From: PALSA-693 sp963729695
GTDB taxonomy: Bacteria > Actinomycetota > Acidimicrobiia > Acidimicrobiales > Palsa-688
DNA: 64,000 nucleotides
Reading direction: 5' to 3'
Assembly (NCBI GenBank): GCA_963729695.1
Contig: CAVSOT010000011.1
Span: 124,001 to 188,000, forward strand
Below the pieces are notes generated by a model. The model did not search any database and was not told the DNA's origin. It saw only the letters and a program-made list of their open reading frames with translations. Shown here piece by piece: positions 27,217 through 36,347 of the stretch; the first letter of the stretch is position 1; each line of letters opens with the position of its first letter. Position numbers and translations under genes: made by a program.

Positions 27217-28407
27217 ATGGAACCCGACGACATCCCGGTGCACGACCTCCTCGGCGACGCAGACGGCCCCGCTGCCGGCGCCGGCGTTAAGCCCGGTTCG
27301 GACGAGTTGCGCGCCATCGTGGCCCGGGCCGGCCGGCACCGCCTGAGGCGGTTCTCGGCGGGAATCGTTTCGGCGCTCGTGATCGGCGGCCTGGTCGGCT
27401 ACTTCATCTCCAATCAGACGACGGGACCGAACCAGACCTCGGTGGCACCAGCCGTGGCGTCCGCCGCCTCGTCGACGACCACGGCCGGTGGGCCGCAGGC
27501 GGCCTTTGGGGAGAGCAGCGGACCCGTCGGGCCCACCATCGCCTACACCCATCTGTTCACCCGCCTAGCGGGCACCGTGACCGTTCGTGGCTACCTGACC
27601 AACCATCCCGGATCCGGCGAAGGATCCCCGTGTGTGGTCGGGTCGCCGCAGTTCGAGGCAGAGGTGTCCACCGCGCAGATGGTCGGAACGGTGCCCGGCT
27701 TCGGGTCCGTTCAGCCGGCTACGGACTCGGTTGCTTCCGTCCAGAGCGGGGTGGTTGGGACGGCGGAAGGCGCCCCCGTCGCCGTGGTCACCGCCCTGGC
27801 GGGGTCGGGCGTCACGAAGGTGGAAATGTCGTTTGCCGGCGGTTCGCGTGACGCCATGGCTCCCGTTACCGGATGGGTGGCCCTGGCTGCGCCGGTTTCG
27901 ACCAAGGCGTCGGATGGGCAGGCGTTGGGCACGCTGACCGTTGTCGGTACGGGTGGCCAGGTCGTGAGCACGAGCAAGGTCACCCTGGGTGCTCCGGTCC
28001 CTGCCAGCTGCAGCCTCGGCTGCCCGCATGTCCAGCCTGCCCCCAGCCCGCCTGGCGGGGCCAGTTCCAGTTCAGGTGGCGCCGCTCCCCTGGAAACGAC
28101 GGTGCCGGCGCCAACCTCGAGCTGTGTCACCTGCGGGGCCGGGTCCAACGGTGCGCCCGGGGCCGGGTCCAACGGTGCGCCCGGCACCGAGCCGGGCTCG
28201 TCCGGCGAGCAGCCGAGCACGTCCGGTGACCAGAGCACTTCGGCCTCCACCGAGGTGGTCAACCCTGGCGGGCCGATCATCGCGTGCGCCTCGACGGGTT
28301 CTGCCCCCAGCGGATCACCTGTGCCGATGGGAACCGTTCCGAGCCCGCCAACGTCCAACCACGTAACCCCCGCGATCGCGCCCGCTTCTTCCGGATCGTC
28401 CGGGTAA
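27217..28407 (+). CDS. Membrane-anchored hypothetical protein
   Basis: 396 aa from ATG 27217. One transmembrane segment at about residues 48-66 (SAGIVSALVIGGLVGYFIS) separates an N-terminal cytoplasmic part from an exported domain; the C-terminal third is low-complexity Ser/Pro/Gly with repeats (GAGSNGAPGAGSNGAPG). The segment between (residues 110-260) could be a beta-rich extracellular domain. It precedes the ECF sigma gene by four bases, and this pairing is typical of an exported or sensing protein under, or regulating, a sigma factor, but no anti-sigma zinc motif is visible. Function unknown. Confidence 0.65.
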   Translation: MEPDDIPVHDLLGDADGPAAGAGVKPGSDELRAIVARAGRHRLRRFSAGIVSALVIGGLVGYFISNQTTGPNQTSVAPAVASAASSTTTAGGPQAAFGESSGPVGPTIAYTHLFTRLAGTVTVRGYLTNHPGSGEGSPCVVGSPQFEAEVSTAQMVGTVPGFGSVQPATDSVASVQSGVVGTAEGAPVAVVTALAGSGVTKVEMSFAGGSRDAMAPVTGWVALAAPVSTKASDGQALGTLTVVGTGGQVVSTSKVTLGAPVPASCSLGCPHVQPAPSPPGGASSSSGGAAPLETTVPAPTSSCVTCGAGSNGAPGAGSNGAPGTEPGSSGEQPSTSGDQSTSASTEVVNPGGPIIACASTGSAPSGSPVPMGTVPSPPTSNHVTPAIAPASSGSSG

Positions 28408-28411
28408 AGGG

Positions 28412-29005
28412 GTGGTGACGGCTTCCCCGACTGCCACCATGGGGCCAGTGGAGGACCCCATGGCTGCCCGCACGTCTGAGGTCGCAGAAGGAACCCTCGT
28501 CAGCAGGGATTTCGTCGATTGCTATCAGACGCACTACCGGAGGCTGATTCGTGCCCTCCAGCTGAGTGGCGCCGACCAGGCCACCGCACAGGACGTTGCC
28601 CAGGAGGCGTTCGCCCGGGCCTTCGCCCGGTGGCGATCGGTGAGCAGGGGCAGCAACCCGGCGGGGTACGTGTACACCTCGGCCTTTCGCCTGTTGAGCC
28701 GCAACCGGAGCCGTTCGGCGCGGCTGAGCTCCCTCCTCGGAGTCAGCGACCGTGGGGAGCGGCCGTCGACCCGGACATCGTCGTTTCCCGACCCGGCGGA
28801 CGGCGGCGCCCTGACTGCTATCGCGGTCGAGACCGCTCTGAACGCCATGCCACCTCGCCGGAGAACCTGCGCCGTGATGTGCCTGGTCCTCGGTCTCCCC
28901 GTGCACGAAGTAGCCCTGGCCCTTCGCATCGCCGACGGCACGGTCCGAAAGCACCTGGAAGAGGCCCGTCGGGACCTGCGGGTGGCCTGCGATCCCACGT
29001 TCTGA
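28412..29005 (+). CDS. ECF-type RNA polymerase sigma factor
   Basis: 197 aa from a GTG at 28412; in-frame Met codons at 28439 and 28460 are alternatives, and the region-2 homology starts after residue 30. Region 2 is DFVDCYQTHYRRLIRALQLSGADQATAQDVAQEAFARAFARW, region 4 is the C-terminal HTH with VCLVLGLPVHEVALALRIADGTVRKHLEEARRDL, typical of ECF sigma factors for -35 recognition. Last gene of the carboxylase-phosphoesterase run. Its regulon and anti-sigma factor are not evident; the upstream membrane protein is the best candidate partner. Confidence 0.85.
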   Translation: MVTASPTATMGPVEDPMAARTSEVAEGTLVSRDFVDCYQTHYRRLIRALQLSGADQATAQDVAQEAFARAFARWRSVSRGSNPAGYVYTSAFRLLSRNRSRSARLSSLLGVSDRGERPSTRTSSFPDPADGGALTAIAVETALNAMPPRRRTCAVMCLVLGLPVHEVALALRIADGTVRKHLEEARRDLRVACDPTF

Positions 29006-29040
29006 TGGCCCCCGGCGCGCCGCGGGCGCTGAGGCCTGGC

Positions 29041-29156
29041 CGGCGGGTCTTCGGTTGGTGCTCGGCGGGGTCTTCGGTTGGTGCTCGGCGGGTCTTCGGT
29101 TGGTGTCTCGGCGGGGTCCTGGGTTGGTGTCTCGGCGGGGTCTTCGGTTGGTGTCT
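29041..29156. repeat. 22-24-bp tandem repeat, 5 copies
   Basis: Unit CGGCGGGTCTTCGGTTGGTG plus CT or TCT, with one- to two-base length changes between units; lies 36 bases after the sigma-factor stop. Confidence 0.75.
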
Positions 29157-29348
29157 CGGTCCCCGGATTGTCCCGGCGAGTGGTCCTGCGATGGGTTCGC
29201 CTGTCCGAATTGTCCGCCGAGCGAGCTCGGCGGGCTCTTTTTGATCATTTGCTCGGCCTCGCTGTCGCTCGCCGGGACCCTCGGGGGGCGGGGCGTGGGG
29301 CGCGGCGCGCGGCGTGGCGCGATCCGGACCACGTTGCCTGCCGACCTC

Positions 29349-29540
29349 AAAAACGGTTAGTAAAAACGGCCCTCAACGTTTTTGCTGACCGTTTTTCGCG
29401 GAATCACGGTTGGTTTTCGACGAAAACGGTTAGTAAAAACGGCCTCTAGCGTTTCCTGACCGTTTTTCGGAGAATCACGGTTGGTTTTCCGCAAAAACGG
29501 GCAGTAAAACGGCCCGTGCCCCGTTTTACTGTCCGTTTTC
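29349..29540. repeat. Three tandem long-stem hairpins with compensatory changes
   Basis: Copy 1, 29349-29396: bases 29349-29368 pair with 29377-29396 over 20 bp (two T-G pairs), 8-base loop. Copy 2, about 29423-29467, is imperfect. Copy 3, 29494-29539: 19 bp with one G-T pair and an 8-base loop. Stems of copies 1 and 3 differ in sequence but keep pairing, and a shared connecting stretch (GAATCACGGTTGGTTTTC) separates units, giving a period near 72 bp. Confidence 0.75.
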
Positions 29541-29663
29541 GGCGCCCCGTAATCCCGGCCGCTGGGGTCCGATATTGAGATCCACCACCCGCTGCGCGCT
29601 CGCCGACCGGCGACGACCGGGGCCGCCGACTGAGCGCCCGGTCGCGGCCGACCTGCAGCCGGC

Positions 29664-29761
29664 GAACGGCGGCCCACGAACGGCGGCCCACGAACGGCGG
29701 CCCACGAACGGCGGCCCACGAACGGCGGCCCACGAACGGCGACCCACGAACGGCGGCCCAC
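29664..29761. repeat. 14-bp tandem repeat, 7 copies
   Basis: Unit GAACGGCGGCCCAC starts at 29664 and every 14 bases to 29748; one copy has a single substitution (GAACGGCGACCCAC). Confidence 0.8.
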
Positions 29762-30083
29762 CCGACTCCCATCCCCCGCCCCGCCTCCCGCCGCCTGGCC
29801 TGAGCCGCCTGGGCGGGTCGAACCGCCGAGTCCCAGAAGTGGTCGGCTGAACATCCCTCGTGGCGGCGGGTCGCGTAGCGCTAGCATTTCCGAAGCAGCG
29901 GAGAAGGGGATTACCACCCCCAGGGATGACGGGTGTGCCACCTACGGAGGCGCACCCGTCCTGCCCTGGTCGCCGGGCCGGGCGTCGAGCCGACGGAGGG
30001 CGATTCGCGAAGGTTCGGTCGCATCCACCGATGGCTCGGCGGCGTACCGGAGAAGGCTGCCTTGGCGCTACGGTGAGCGCCCA

Positions 30084-30761
30084 ATGACGCAGCGATCGGG
30101 CTATCTGGCGTTGGTTGGCGGGGCGGAATGGACCGACGGGTGCAGCTTCGACGCCGAGCTTTGGGAGGCCAGCGGCAAGGCGGAGGTGCTCGTCCTGCCG
30201 ACGGCCGCGGCCTACGAACATCCCGAGCGGGCGGTGGACACCGCCCGAGCCTGGTTCCAGGGGCTTGGCGCCCAGGTCCGGGGGCTCATGCTCGTGAGCC
30301 GGCGGGATGCGGAAGACCCGGAGATGGCCAAGGCGGTTCGCGATGCCCGGTTCATCTATCTCGGCGGCGGTTCCCCACTGCATTTGCGATCCGTGCTCAA
30401 GGACAGCCCGGCGTGGAGGGCCCTCGTAGAGGCGTGGCAGGACGGCGCCGTGGTCGCCGGATCCTCGGCCGGCGCCATGGTGCTCGGCGACCCGATGGTC
30501 GATCCGCGAGGCGGCGCGCTCACCCTCGGGCTGGGACTGGTCGGCCACCTGGCCGTCCTTCCGCATTACGACACCTGGTCGGAAGAGAAGGCGCATCGAA
30601 CGGTCCAGCTGGCAACCGGTCATCTGCGGATCGCCGCGGTCGATGAACGGACCGCGCTCATCCGTTCGCCGGACGGATCCTGGGCGGCCGCCGGCTCCGG
30701 TGCGGTCACGGTGTACGTCGATGGCAGGCCGGGTGGACTCGAAGTCCTGGCTGGGCGGTAG
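30084..30761 (+). CDS. Peptidase S51 / cyanophycinase-like protein
   Basis: 225-aa serine-hydrolase-like protein with the glutamine-amidotransferase-type fold of the S51/cyanophycinase family. The nucleophile motif GSSAG at residues 126-130 has Ser128 at the expected position, preceded by YLGGGSPLHL, typical of the family's substrate-binding turn; LPHYD near residue 180 may supply the His. It lacks an export signal. The family cleaves cyanophycin or Asp-containing peptides, but many actinobacterial relatives are of unknown activity. It stands alone between repeat zones. Confidence 0.8.
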   Translation: MTQRSGYLALVGGAEWTDGCSFDAELWEASGKAEVLVLPTAAAYEHPERAVDTARAWFQGLGAQVRGLMLVSRRDAEDPEMAKAVRDARFIYLGGGSPLHLRSVLKDSPAWRALVEAWQDGAVVAGSSAGAMVLGDPMVDPRGGALTLGLGLVGHLAVLPHYDTWSEEKAHRTVQLATGHLRIAAVDERTALIRSPDGSWAAAGSGAVTVYVDGRPGGLEVLAGR

Positions 30762-30887
30762 CGACCGTGGTAAACGGGCGCCCGGCGCCCCGGCGCCCCG
30801 GTGTTCCGGCGCCGCCCGACGGCGCCAAGCGATCTCCAGGCCGGGACCGCCAGCCCGGCCCCCCCGCCTCTCGGGGTTGAAGCGAGA

Positions 30888-31442
30888 TCAGTCGGATTCG
30901 GTGATGGTCACCGACTCGATGGTGACCTTCTCCTTGGGGTCCCCCGAGGACGTGCCGATGGCATCGATCGTCGCCACCACATCCAGTCCGGAGACCACCT
31001 TGCCGAACAGGGAGTATTGGGGTGGGAGCCGTATCCCGGAGGGGCCGCTGATCACGAAGAACTGGCTGCCGTTGGTGTTCGGCCCGGCATTCGCCATGGC
31101 GAGGGAGCCCAGCTCGTAGCGGCCGGCCGCGGGCAGTTCGTCCTCGAAGCGGTAGCCCGGACCGCCCCGGCCGGTTCCGGTCGGATCCCCGCCTTGGAGG
31201 ACGAACCCGGGGATGATCCGGTGGAAGACGATCCCCTCGTAGTAGTGGTACCGCGCCAGAAAGACGAAGTTGTTGACGGTGACGGGAGCGGCGATCGGGT
31301 CGAGGGCAATGGTGAGCGTCCCCTTTGACGTCACCATGCTGGCGGTGAGCCGCTTAGAGGTGTCGATGCACATCGGGGGCGGCCCGTCGAATTGTTGCTG
31401 CTTGGGGCTCGAGCCGTCAGCGGCAGGGCATGGTGTCGGCAT
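30888..31442 (-). CDS. Peptidyl-prolyl cis-trans isomerase, cyclophilin type (cytoplasmic)
   Basis: 184-aa cyclophilin that isomerises Xaa-Pro bonds. Core motifs: TVNNFVFLARYHYYEGIVFHRIIPGFVLQGGDPTGTG (catalytic Arg in FHRI), SLAMANAGPNTNGSQFFV and SLFGKVVSGLDVV. The N-terminal 30 residues are variable and no signal peptide or membrane anchor is visible. A second cyclophilin gene lies downstream in genome order (31828) in the same direction, with a transmembrane anchor; these may have arisen by duplication. AAGGAA lies about 10 bases before the ATG. Confidence 0.93.
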   Translation of the reverse strand: MPTPCPAADGSSPKQQQFDGPPPMCIDTSKRLTASMVTSKGTLTIALDPIAAPVTVNNFVFLARYHYYEGIVFHRIIPGFVLQGGDPTGTGRGGPGYRFEDELPAAGRYELGSLAMANAGPNTNGSQFFVISGPSGIRLPPQYSLFGKVVSGLDVVATIDAIGTSSGDPKEKVTIESVTITESD

Positions 31443-31502
31443 GGTGAACGTTCCTTGTCAGGGATTGGAGGGTGGTCAAGGGATGGGGGGAGTTGGGCTC
31501 CC

Positions 31503-31578
31503 GGAGCCGGAGCCGGAACCCGAGCGGGAGCCGGAACCCGACCGGGAGCCGGAACCCGAGCGGGAGCCGAAACCGGGA
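31503..31578. repeat. 18-bp tandem repeat, about 4 copies
   Basis: Unit GAGCCGGAACCCGAGCGG with small variations (GACCGG, shorter first copy). Would read Glu-Pro-Glu if translated, but no start or ribosome site precedes it. Confidence 0.65.
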
Positions 31579-31592
31579 CCGAAGCCCCGGGT

Positions 31593-31624
31593 TCAGGGGT
31601 CAGGGGTCAGGGGTCAGGGGTCAG
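31593..31624. repeat. 7-bp tandem repeat (TCAGGGG), 4.5 copies
   Basis: Perfect TCAGGGG units at 31593, 31600, 31607 and 31614, followed by TCAG. Confidence 0.75.
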
Positions 31625-31827
31625 ACCCGCGGGGGCCGCCGTGACGATGGCGGATCTGGAGAGCCTGGTCAAAATGACGGGATAAGGGGCTGAGGGATCT
31701 GAGGGCGGGATCTGGGGGCGGATCTGGGGACCGGATTTGGGGTCGGGATCCGGGGACGGGACCGAGCCAGCTGCACCAGGTCGTGGGCTCGGGGGATCGA
31801 GGGATCAGAGATCGTCGGCAACTTTCG

Positions 31828-32829
31828 TCAGGATTCCGTCACGGTCACTTTGACGATCTTGTGATAGGGGCTGGGCGTGCCGCTGGCGTTGGCCTGGGTA
31901 TTGATCTTTTCCACCACGCTCATGCCGGAGGTCACTTGGCCGAACACGCTGTAGTCCGGGGACAGTTGCGCCCCTCCCCCAGGGACCACGAAGAAGAACT
32001 GACTGCCGTTGGTGTTCGCCCCGCTATTCGCCATGGCCATCGACCCGGTGTCGTAGGCCGACGCGCTGGAGGGCAGCTCATCCTTAAACGAGTAGCCCGG
32101 GCCTCCATCTCCCGTGCCGGTCGGGTCGCCGCCCTGGACCACGAAGTTCGGGATGACCCGATGGAACACCACGCCGTCGTAGAAGTGGTAGCCGGCCAGG
32201 AAGACGAAGTTGTTGACGGTGACCGGCGCATCCTTGGGCAACAGGTTGATCGTGATCGTTCCTGCGTCAGTGACCATGGTGGCGGTGTAGGTCTTGTTGA
32301 CGTCGATGCAGAACGGTGGCGCCGAGGAGAACTTGGTGTAGCGGGGCGACGACCCGTTGAGATGGGGGAACGGCACGTGGGCCGGGGCCGGCACGATGGA
32401 CACCGCATGCCCGGATGCCGGCTTCGCCCCCGGGCCGGTTGCACCCGAGGCCGGCGTGTTGCAGTCGGCACTGACGGCCGGGGCGGGGTGGGCGACCAAT
32501 CCGGTGGCCGAGCCCGACGCCAGCGTGGTCGAGGATCCGCCCGCCGTGGTGGAGCTGCTGGCCGCCGTGGTGGAACTGCCGGCTGCGGTGGTGGCACTGC
32601 CCGCCTTCGTGGTCGAAGACCCGGTGGTCACTTTCTTCGACGAATTGCCCCTGGTGCCGGTATAGATGACGAGCCCGATGACCACCAGCAGGATGACGCC
32701 GACGATGACCCCCCGCCGGACCCGGAGCCGGCGCTTCTGCGCTTGTTGCAGTTCGGCCATCCGCGCTGCTCGGCCGGCCCGTTGGCGGGCCCGCTTCTCC
32801 GACGGCTGAGCCTTCTTCTGTGGCGGCAC
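31828..32829 (-). CDS. Peptidyl-prolyl cis-trans isomerase, cyclophilin type, membrane anchored
   Basis: 333 aa if the GTG at 32829 is used (PPQKKAQPSEKRARQRAG); the frame is open upstream to 32946 but that part is Arg/Pro-rich and unlike the family. Residues about 35-55 form a transmembrane anchor (GVIVGVILLVVIGLVIY) after a highly basic N-terminus, then a Ser/Thr/Ala linker, then an exported cyclophilin domain with PVTVNNFVFLAGYHFYDGVVFHRVIPNFVVQGGDPTG, SMAMANSGANTNGSQFFF and FGQVTSGMSVVEKI. Acts on proteins outside the membrane. Start codon uncertain. Confidence 0.88.
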   Translation of the reverse strand: MPPQKKAQPSEKRARQRAGRAARMAELQQAQKRRLRVRRGVIVGVILLVVIGLVIYTGTRGNSSKKVTTGSSTTKAGSATTAAGSSTTAASSSTTAGGSSTTLASGSATGLVAHPAPAVSADCNTPASGATGPGAKPASGHAVSIVPAPAHVPFPHLNGSSPRYTKFSSAPPFCIDVNKTYTATMVTDAGTITINLLPKDAPVTVNNFVFLAGYHFYDGVVFHRVIPNFVVQGGDPTGTGDGGPGYSFKDELPSSASAYDTGSMAMANSGANTNGSQFFFVVPGGGAQLSPDYSVFGQVTSGMSVVEKINTQANASGTPSPYHKIVKVTVTES

Positions 32830-33263
32830 GGCGGACCAAACTAGCCGCCCGGACATCGGGCTTCGCCGCGGTCGGGGGACTGCTACCGCGGCGGCCCGAC
32901 CCACCAGCACCCGCCCTGGACCGGCCCCTGACCCGCCGACGACCAACCCAGTGACCCGCCGCCGCCCTGCCGCCGACGGGCCCTCGCCCTGCCGGCGACG
33001 ACCCCCTCGCCCCGCCGCCGCCCTGGCGGCGACGACCCCTCGCCCCGCCGCCGCCCTGGCGGCGACGACCCCTCGCCCCGCCGCGCCTGGCGACGACCCC
33101 CTCGCCCCGCCGGCGACCGGCCCTCGCCCCGCCGGCGACCGGCCCTCGCCCCGCCGCCGACCGGCCTCGCCCCGCCGCCGACCCCATGACCACCCGCTCG
33201 TACCCGTCAGGCCCTGGGGAATGCGCTGAGCCGTCCGGAGGGTCGCTGGTACCCTGGGCCGTC
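32830..33263. other. Gap upstream of lysC with G+C-rich tandem repeats
   Basis: Divergent gap of about 430 bases. Positions 32989-33184 are tandem repeats of 33-bp units (CGACGACCCCTCGCCCCG plus GCCGCCCTGGCGG) passing into 20-22-bp units (CCCTCGCCCCGCCGGCGACC). No promoter could be recognised in this composition. Confidence 0.5.
32989..33184. repeat. 33-bp and 21-bp tandem repeats
   Basis: Two to three copies of a 33-bp unit at 33005-33080, then several 20-22-bp units built on CTCGCCCCGCCGGCGACC. Extremely G+C-rich with local hairpin potential (CGCCGCC...GGCGGCG). Confidence 0.65.
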
Positions 33264-34481
33264 GTGGCTTTGCTGGTGATGAAGTTCGGCGGCACGTCGG
33301 TGGCGGACGCCGACCGGATGCGCTCCGTCGCCGACTACGTGGCGCGTACCACCCGCCGGGACTGTCAGGTCGTGGTGGCGGTGTCGGCCATGGGCAAGGA
33401 AACCGACGACCTGCTCCACCTGGCCAACCAGGTCTCCGATACCCGGCCCGGCCGCGAGATGGACATGCTGATCACGGCGGGGGAGCGCAAGGCCATGGCC
33501 CTCCTGTGCATGGCGCTCCACGACCTCGGGGTGCCGTCGGACAGCTTTACCGGCAGCCAGGCGGGGATCATCACCGACACCGACCACACCAAGGCGAAGA
33601 TCGTGGAGGTGCGGGCCACCCGCCTGCGGCAGGCCTTGGCCGCCGGTCGGGTACCGGTCGTCGGTGGCGCCCAGGGCGTCTCCACCGACCATGACGTGAC
33701 GTTTCTCGGCCGCGGGGGGACCGATACCACGGCGGTGGCGCTCGCCCAGGCCCTCGGGGCCGATGCGTGCGAGATCTACACGGACGTGTCCGGCGTGTTC
33801 ACCGCCGACCCCCGCGTGGTCCCCGAGGCCCGCCGGCTCAAGCGGGTCAGTTTCGAGGAAATGTTGGAGATGTGCGCCGCCGGTTGCCCCAAGCCGGCCA
33901 TGCGTTCCGTGGAGTTTGCCCGCAACCACGGCGTTCGGCTGCACGTCCGTTCGGCGTTCACGTGGGAGCCGGGCACCTGGATCGAGGAGGAGGACCCCGA
34001 GGTGGAGCAGGCCATGGTGTCTGCGGTGGTGTCGGACAGTTCGGAGGCGAAGCTGACGGTCACCGGCGTGCCGGACCGGCCGGGCATTGCGGCCCAGCTG
34101 TTCCGGGCCCTGGCCGACCGCTCGATCAACGTCGACATGATCGAACAGAACGTGTCGGTGTCCGGCACGACGGATATCTCGTTCACCGTCCCCCACGCCG
34201 ACCTGGCCACGGCGGCCGACGTCAGCCGGTCACTCCAGCCGGGAATCGGCGCCACCGCCGTGATCCCCGACCCGGACGTGGCCACCGTGTCGATCATCGG
34301 AGCCGGCATGAAGACCCATCCCGGCGTATCGGCGACGATGTTCGAGGTCCTCGCCGGCGAGGGGATCAACATCGAGATGATCTCCACCTCTTCCATTCGC
34401 CTCACGTGCGTGATCCGCGCCGAAGTGGTCGAACGGGCGGTCGTTGCGCTGCATCGTGCCTTCAAGTTGGAAGGCGAGTAG
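33264..34481 (+). CDS. lysC: Aspartate kinase
   Basis: First enzyme of lysine, threonine and methionine synthesis, phosphorylating aspartate. 405 aa from GTG 33264 (MALLVMKFGGTSVADADRMR), which fits the family N-terminus; the longer frame from 33186 lies in the repeat zone. Kinase motifs KFGGTSV, GRGGTDTTAVALAQAL and YTDVSGVFTADPR; two C-terminal ACT domains (LTVTGVPDRPGIAAQLFRAL and VSIIGAGMKTHPGVSATMFEVL) should give allosteric feedback by lysine and/or threonine. The asd start follows the stop with no gap, so the two form an operon. No attenuator or riboswitch recognised upstream. Confidence 0.96.
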   Translation: MALLVMKFGGTSVADADRMRSVADYVARTTRRDCQVVVAVSAMGKETDDLLHLANQVSDTRPGREMDMLITAGERKAMALLCMALHDLGVPSDSFTGSQAGIITDTDHTKAKIVEVRATRLRQALAAGRVPVVGGAQGVSTDHDVTFLGRGGTDTTAVALAQALGADACEIYTDVSGVFTADPRVVPEARRLKRVSFEEMLEMCAAGCPKPAMRSVEFARNHGVRLHVRSAFTWEPGTWIEEEDPEVEQAMVSAVVSDSSEAKLTVTGVPDRPGIAAQLFRALADRSINVDMIEQNVSVSGTTDISFTVPHADLATAADVSRSLQPGIGATAVIPDPDVATVSIIGAGMKTHPGVSATMFEVLAGEGINIEMISTSSIRLTCVIRAEVVERAVVALHRAFKLEGE

Positions 34482-35507
34482 ATGCTGACCGTGGGCGTGT
34501 ACGGCGCTACGGGCCAGGTGGGCGGGGCGATGCGTGCCGTGCTGCACGAGCGCTCTTTCCCCTATGACCGGATCCGATTGTTCGCCAGCGCCCGTTCCGC
34601 CGGACGCAACCTCGAGGGCGTGGTGGTGGAGGACGTCGCCACGGCCGACCACCGCGGCGTTGACGTCGCCCTCTTCTCCATGGGCTCGGCGGCATCCAGA
34701 GACTTTGCGGAAAGGGTGGCCGCCGCGGGGGCCATCGTCATCGACAACTCCAAGGCCTGGCGCATGGACCCCGACTGCCCATTGGTGGTCCCGGAAGTCA
34801 ACGCCGATGCCCTCGGACGCATCCCCAAAGGGATCGTCGCCAACCCCAACTGCACGACCATGGTCTGTATGCCGGTCCTGGCGCCGCTGCACGCCGAGGC
34901 CGGGCTCGAGCGGCTGGTGGGTGCGACCTATCAGGCCGTCTCCGGGGCCGGGTTGGCTGGGACGGCCGAGTTGGAGACGCAGGTGCGGGCCGTGGCGGAC
35001 AAGTCCGCCGCCTTGGCGTTCGACGGCGATGCCCTGGCCTATCCCCCCGCCTCGGTGTTCCCTGGACCGATCGCCTTCAACGTCCTGCCGCACGCCGGCG
35101 CCTTCGTCGATGACGAAACCGACGAGGAGATCAAGTTCCGCAACGAAAGCCGCAAGATCCTGGGCGCCCCCGACCTGGCCGTATCGGTGACGTGTGTACG
35201 GGTTCCCGTGTACACCGGGCATTCGTTGGCGCTCAACGCCACGTTCGGCCACCCGCTGGCGCCGGAGCGGGCCCTGCAACTCCTCCGGGGTGCATCGGGT
35301 GTCGAGGTGGTGGACGTGCCGACCCCGCTCCAGGCGGCCGGAGCAGACGCCTGCCTGGTCGGCCGGGTGCGAGCTGACCGCAGCGACCCGAGTGGGCGGG
35401 GGCTGAGCCTCTTCATCGCAGGCGACAACCTGCGCAAGGGAGCCGCCCTCAACGCCGTGCAGATCGCCGAAGCCCTCCTGGCCCAGGATCGCCTTCCCGC
35501 TTCCTGA
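34482..35507 (+). CDS. asd: Aspartate-semialdehyde dehydrogenase
   Basis: Reduces aspartyl phosphate with NADPH to aspartate semialdehyde. 341 aa, ATG directly abutting the lysC stop. Rossmann motif GVYGATGQVGGAM at residues 5-17; the catalytic Cys124 sits in NPNCTTM; VPVYTGHSLALNATF near residue 240 carries the catalytic His. Intact and of normal length. With lysC it forms the conserved actinobacterial ask-asd pair, feeding cell-wall diaminopimelate and threonine/methionine pathways. Confidence 0.97.
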   Translation: MLTVGVYGATGQVGGAMRAVLHERSFPYDRIRLFASARSAGRNLEGVVVEDVATADHRGVDVALFSMGSAASRDFAERVAAAGAIVIDNSKAWRMDPDCPLVVPEVNADALGRIPKGIVANPNCTTMVCMPVLAPLHAEAGLERLVGATYQAVSGAGLAGTAELETQVRAVADKSAALAFDGDALAYPPASVFPGPIAFNVLPHAGAFVDDETDEEIKFRNESRKILGAPDLAVSVTCVRVPVYTGHSLALNATFGHPLAPERALQLLRGASGVEVVDVPTPLQAAGADACLVGRVRADRSDPSGRGLSLFIAGDNLRKGAALNAVQIAEALLAQDRLPAS

Positions 35508-35564
35508 AACCTGGCGCTGATACCGGTTGTTGTCGGGCTGGGTCCCTCGCGTAGCCTGCCACCC

Positions 35565-36341
<777 letters not shown>

Positions 36342-36347
36342 GTCGGG

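Larger units (their letters stand above)
29006..30083. other. Repeat-rich intergenic region, about 1.1 kb
   Basis: No convincing gene. Contents: a tandem array of 22-24-bp units at 29041-29156; three tandem hairpins at 29349-29540 that are much more A+T-rich than their surroundings; and a 14-bp tandem array at 29664-29761. Open frames on both strands here are repeat products with proline/arginine-rich, shadow-like composition. Confidence 0.55.
31443..31827. other. Repeat-rich gap between the two cyclophilin genes
   Basis: Roughly 385 bases without a gene: an 18-bp tandem repeat (31503-31578), a perfect 7-bp tandem repeat (31593-31624), then degenerate GGATCTGGGG-like units to about 31760. 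Reading frames here are just repeat products. Confidence 0.5.

Noticed and set aside
29349..29540. Integron attC-like or retron elements
   Set aside because: No integrase, reverse transcriptase or conserved core sites are nearby; perfect local hairpins in tandem fit neither.
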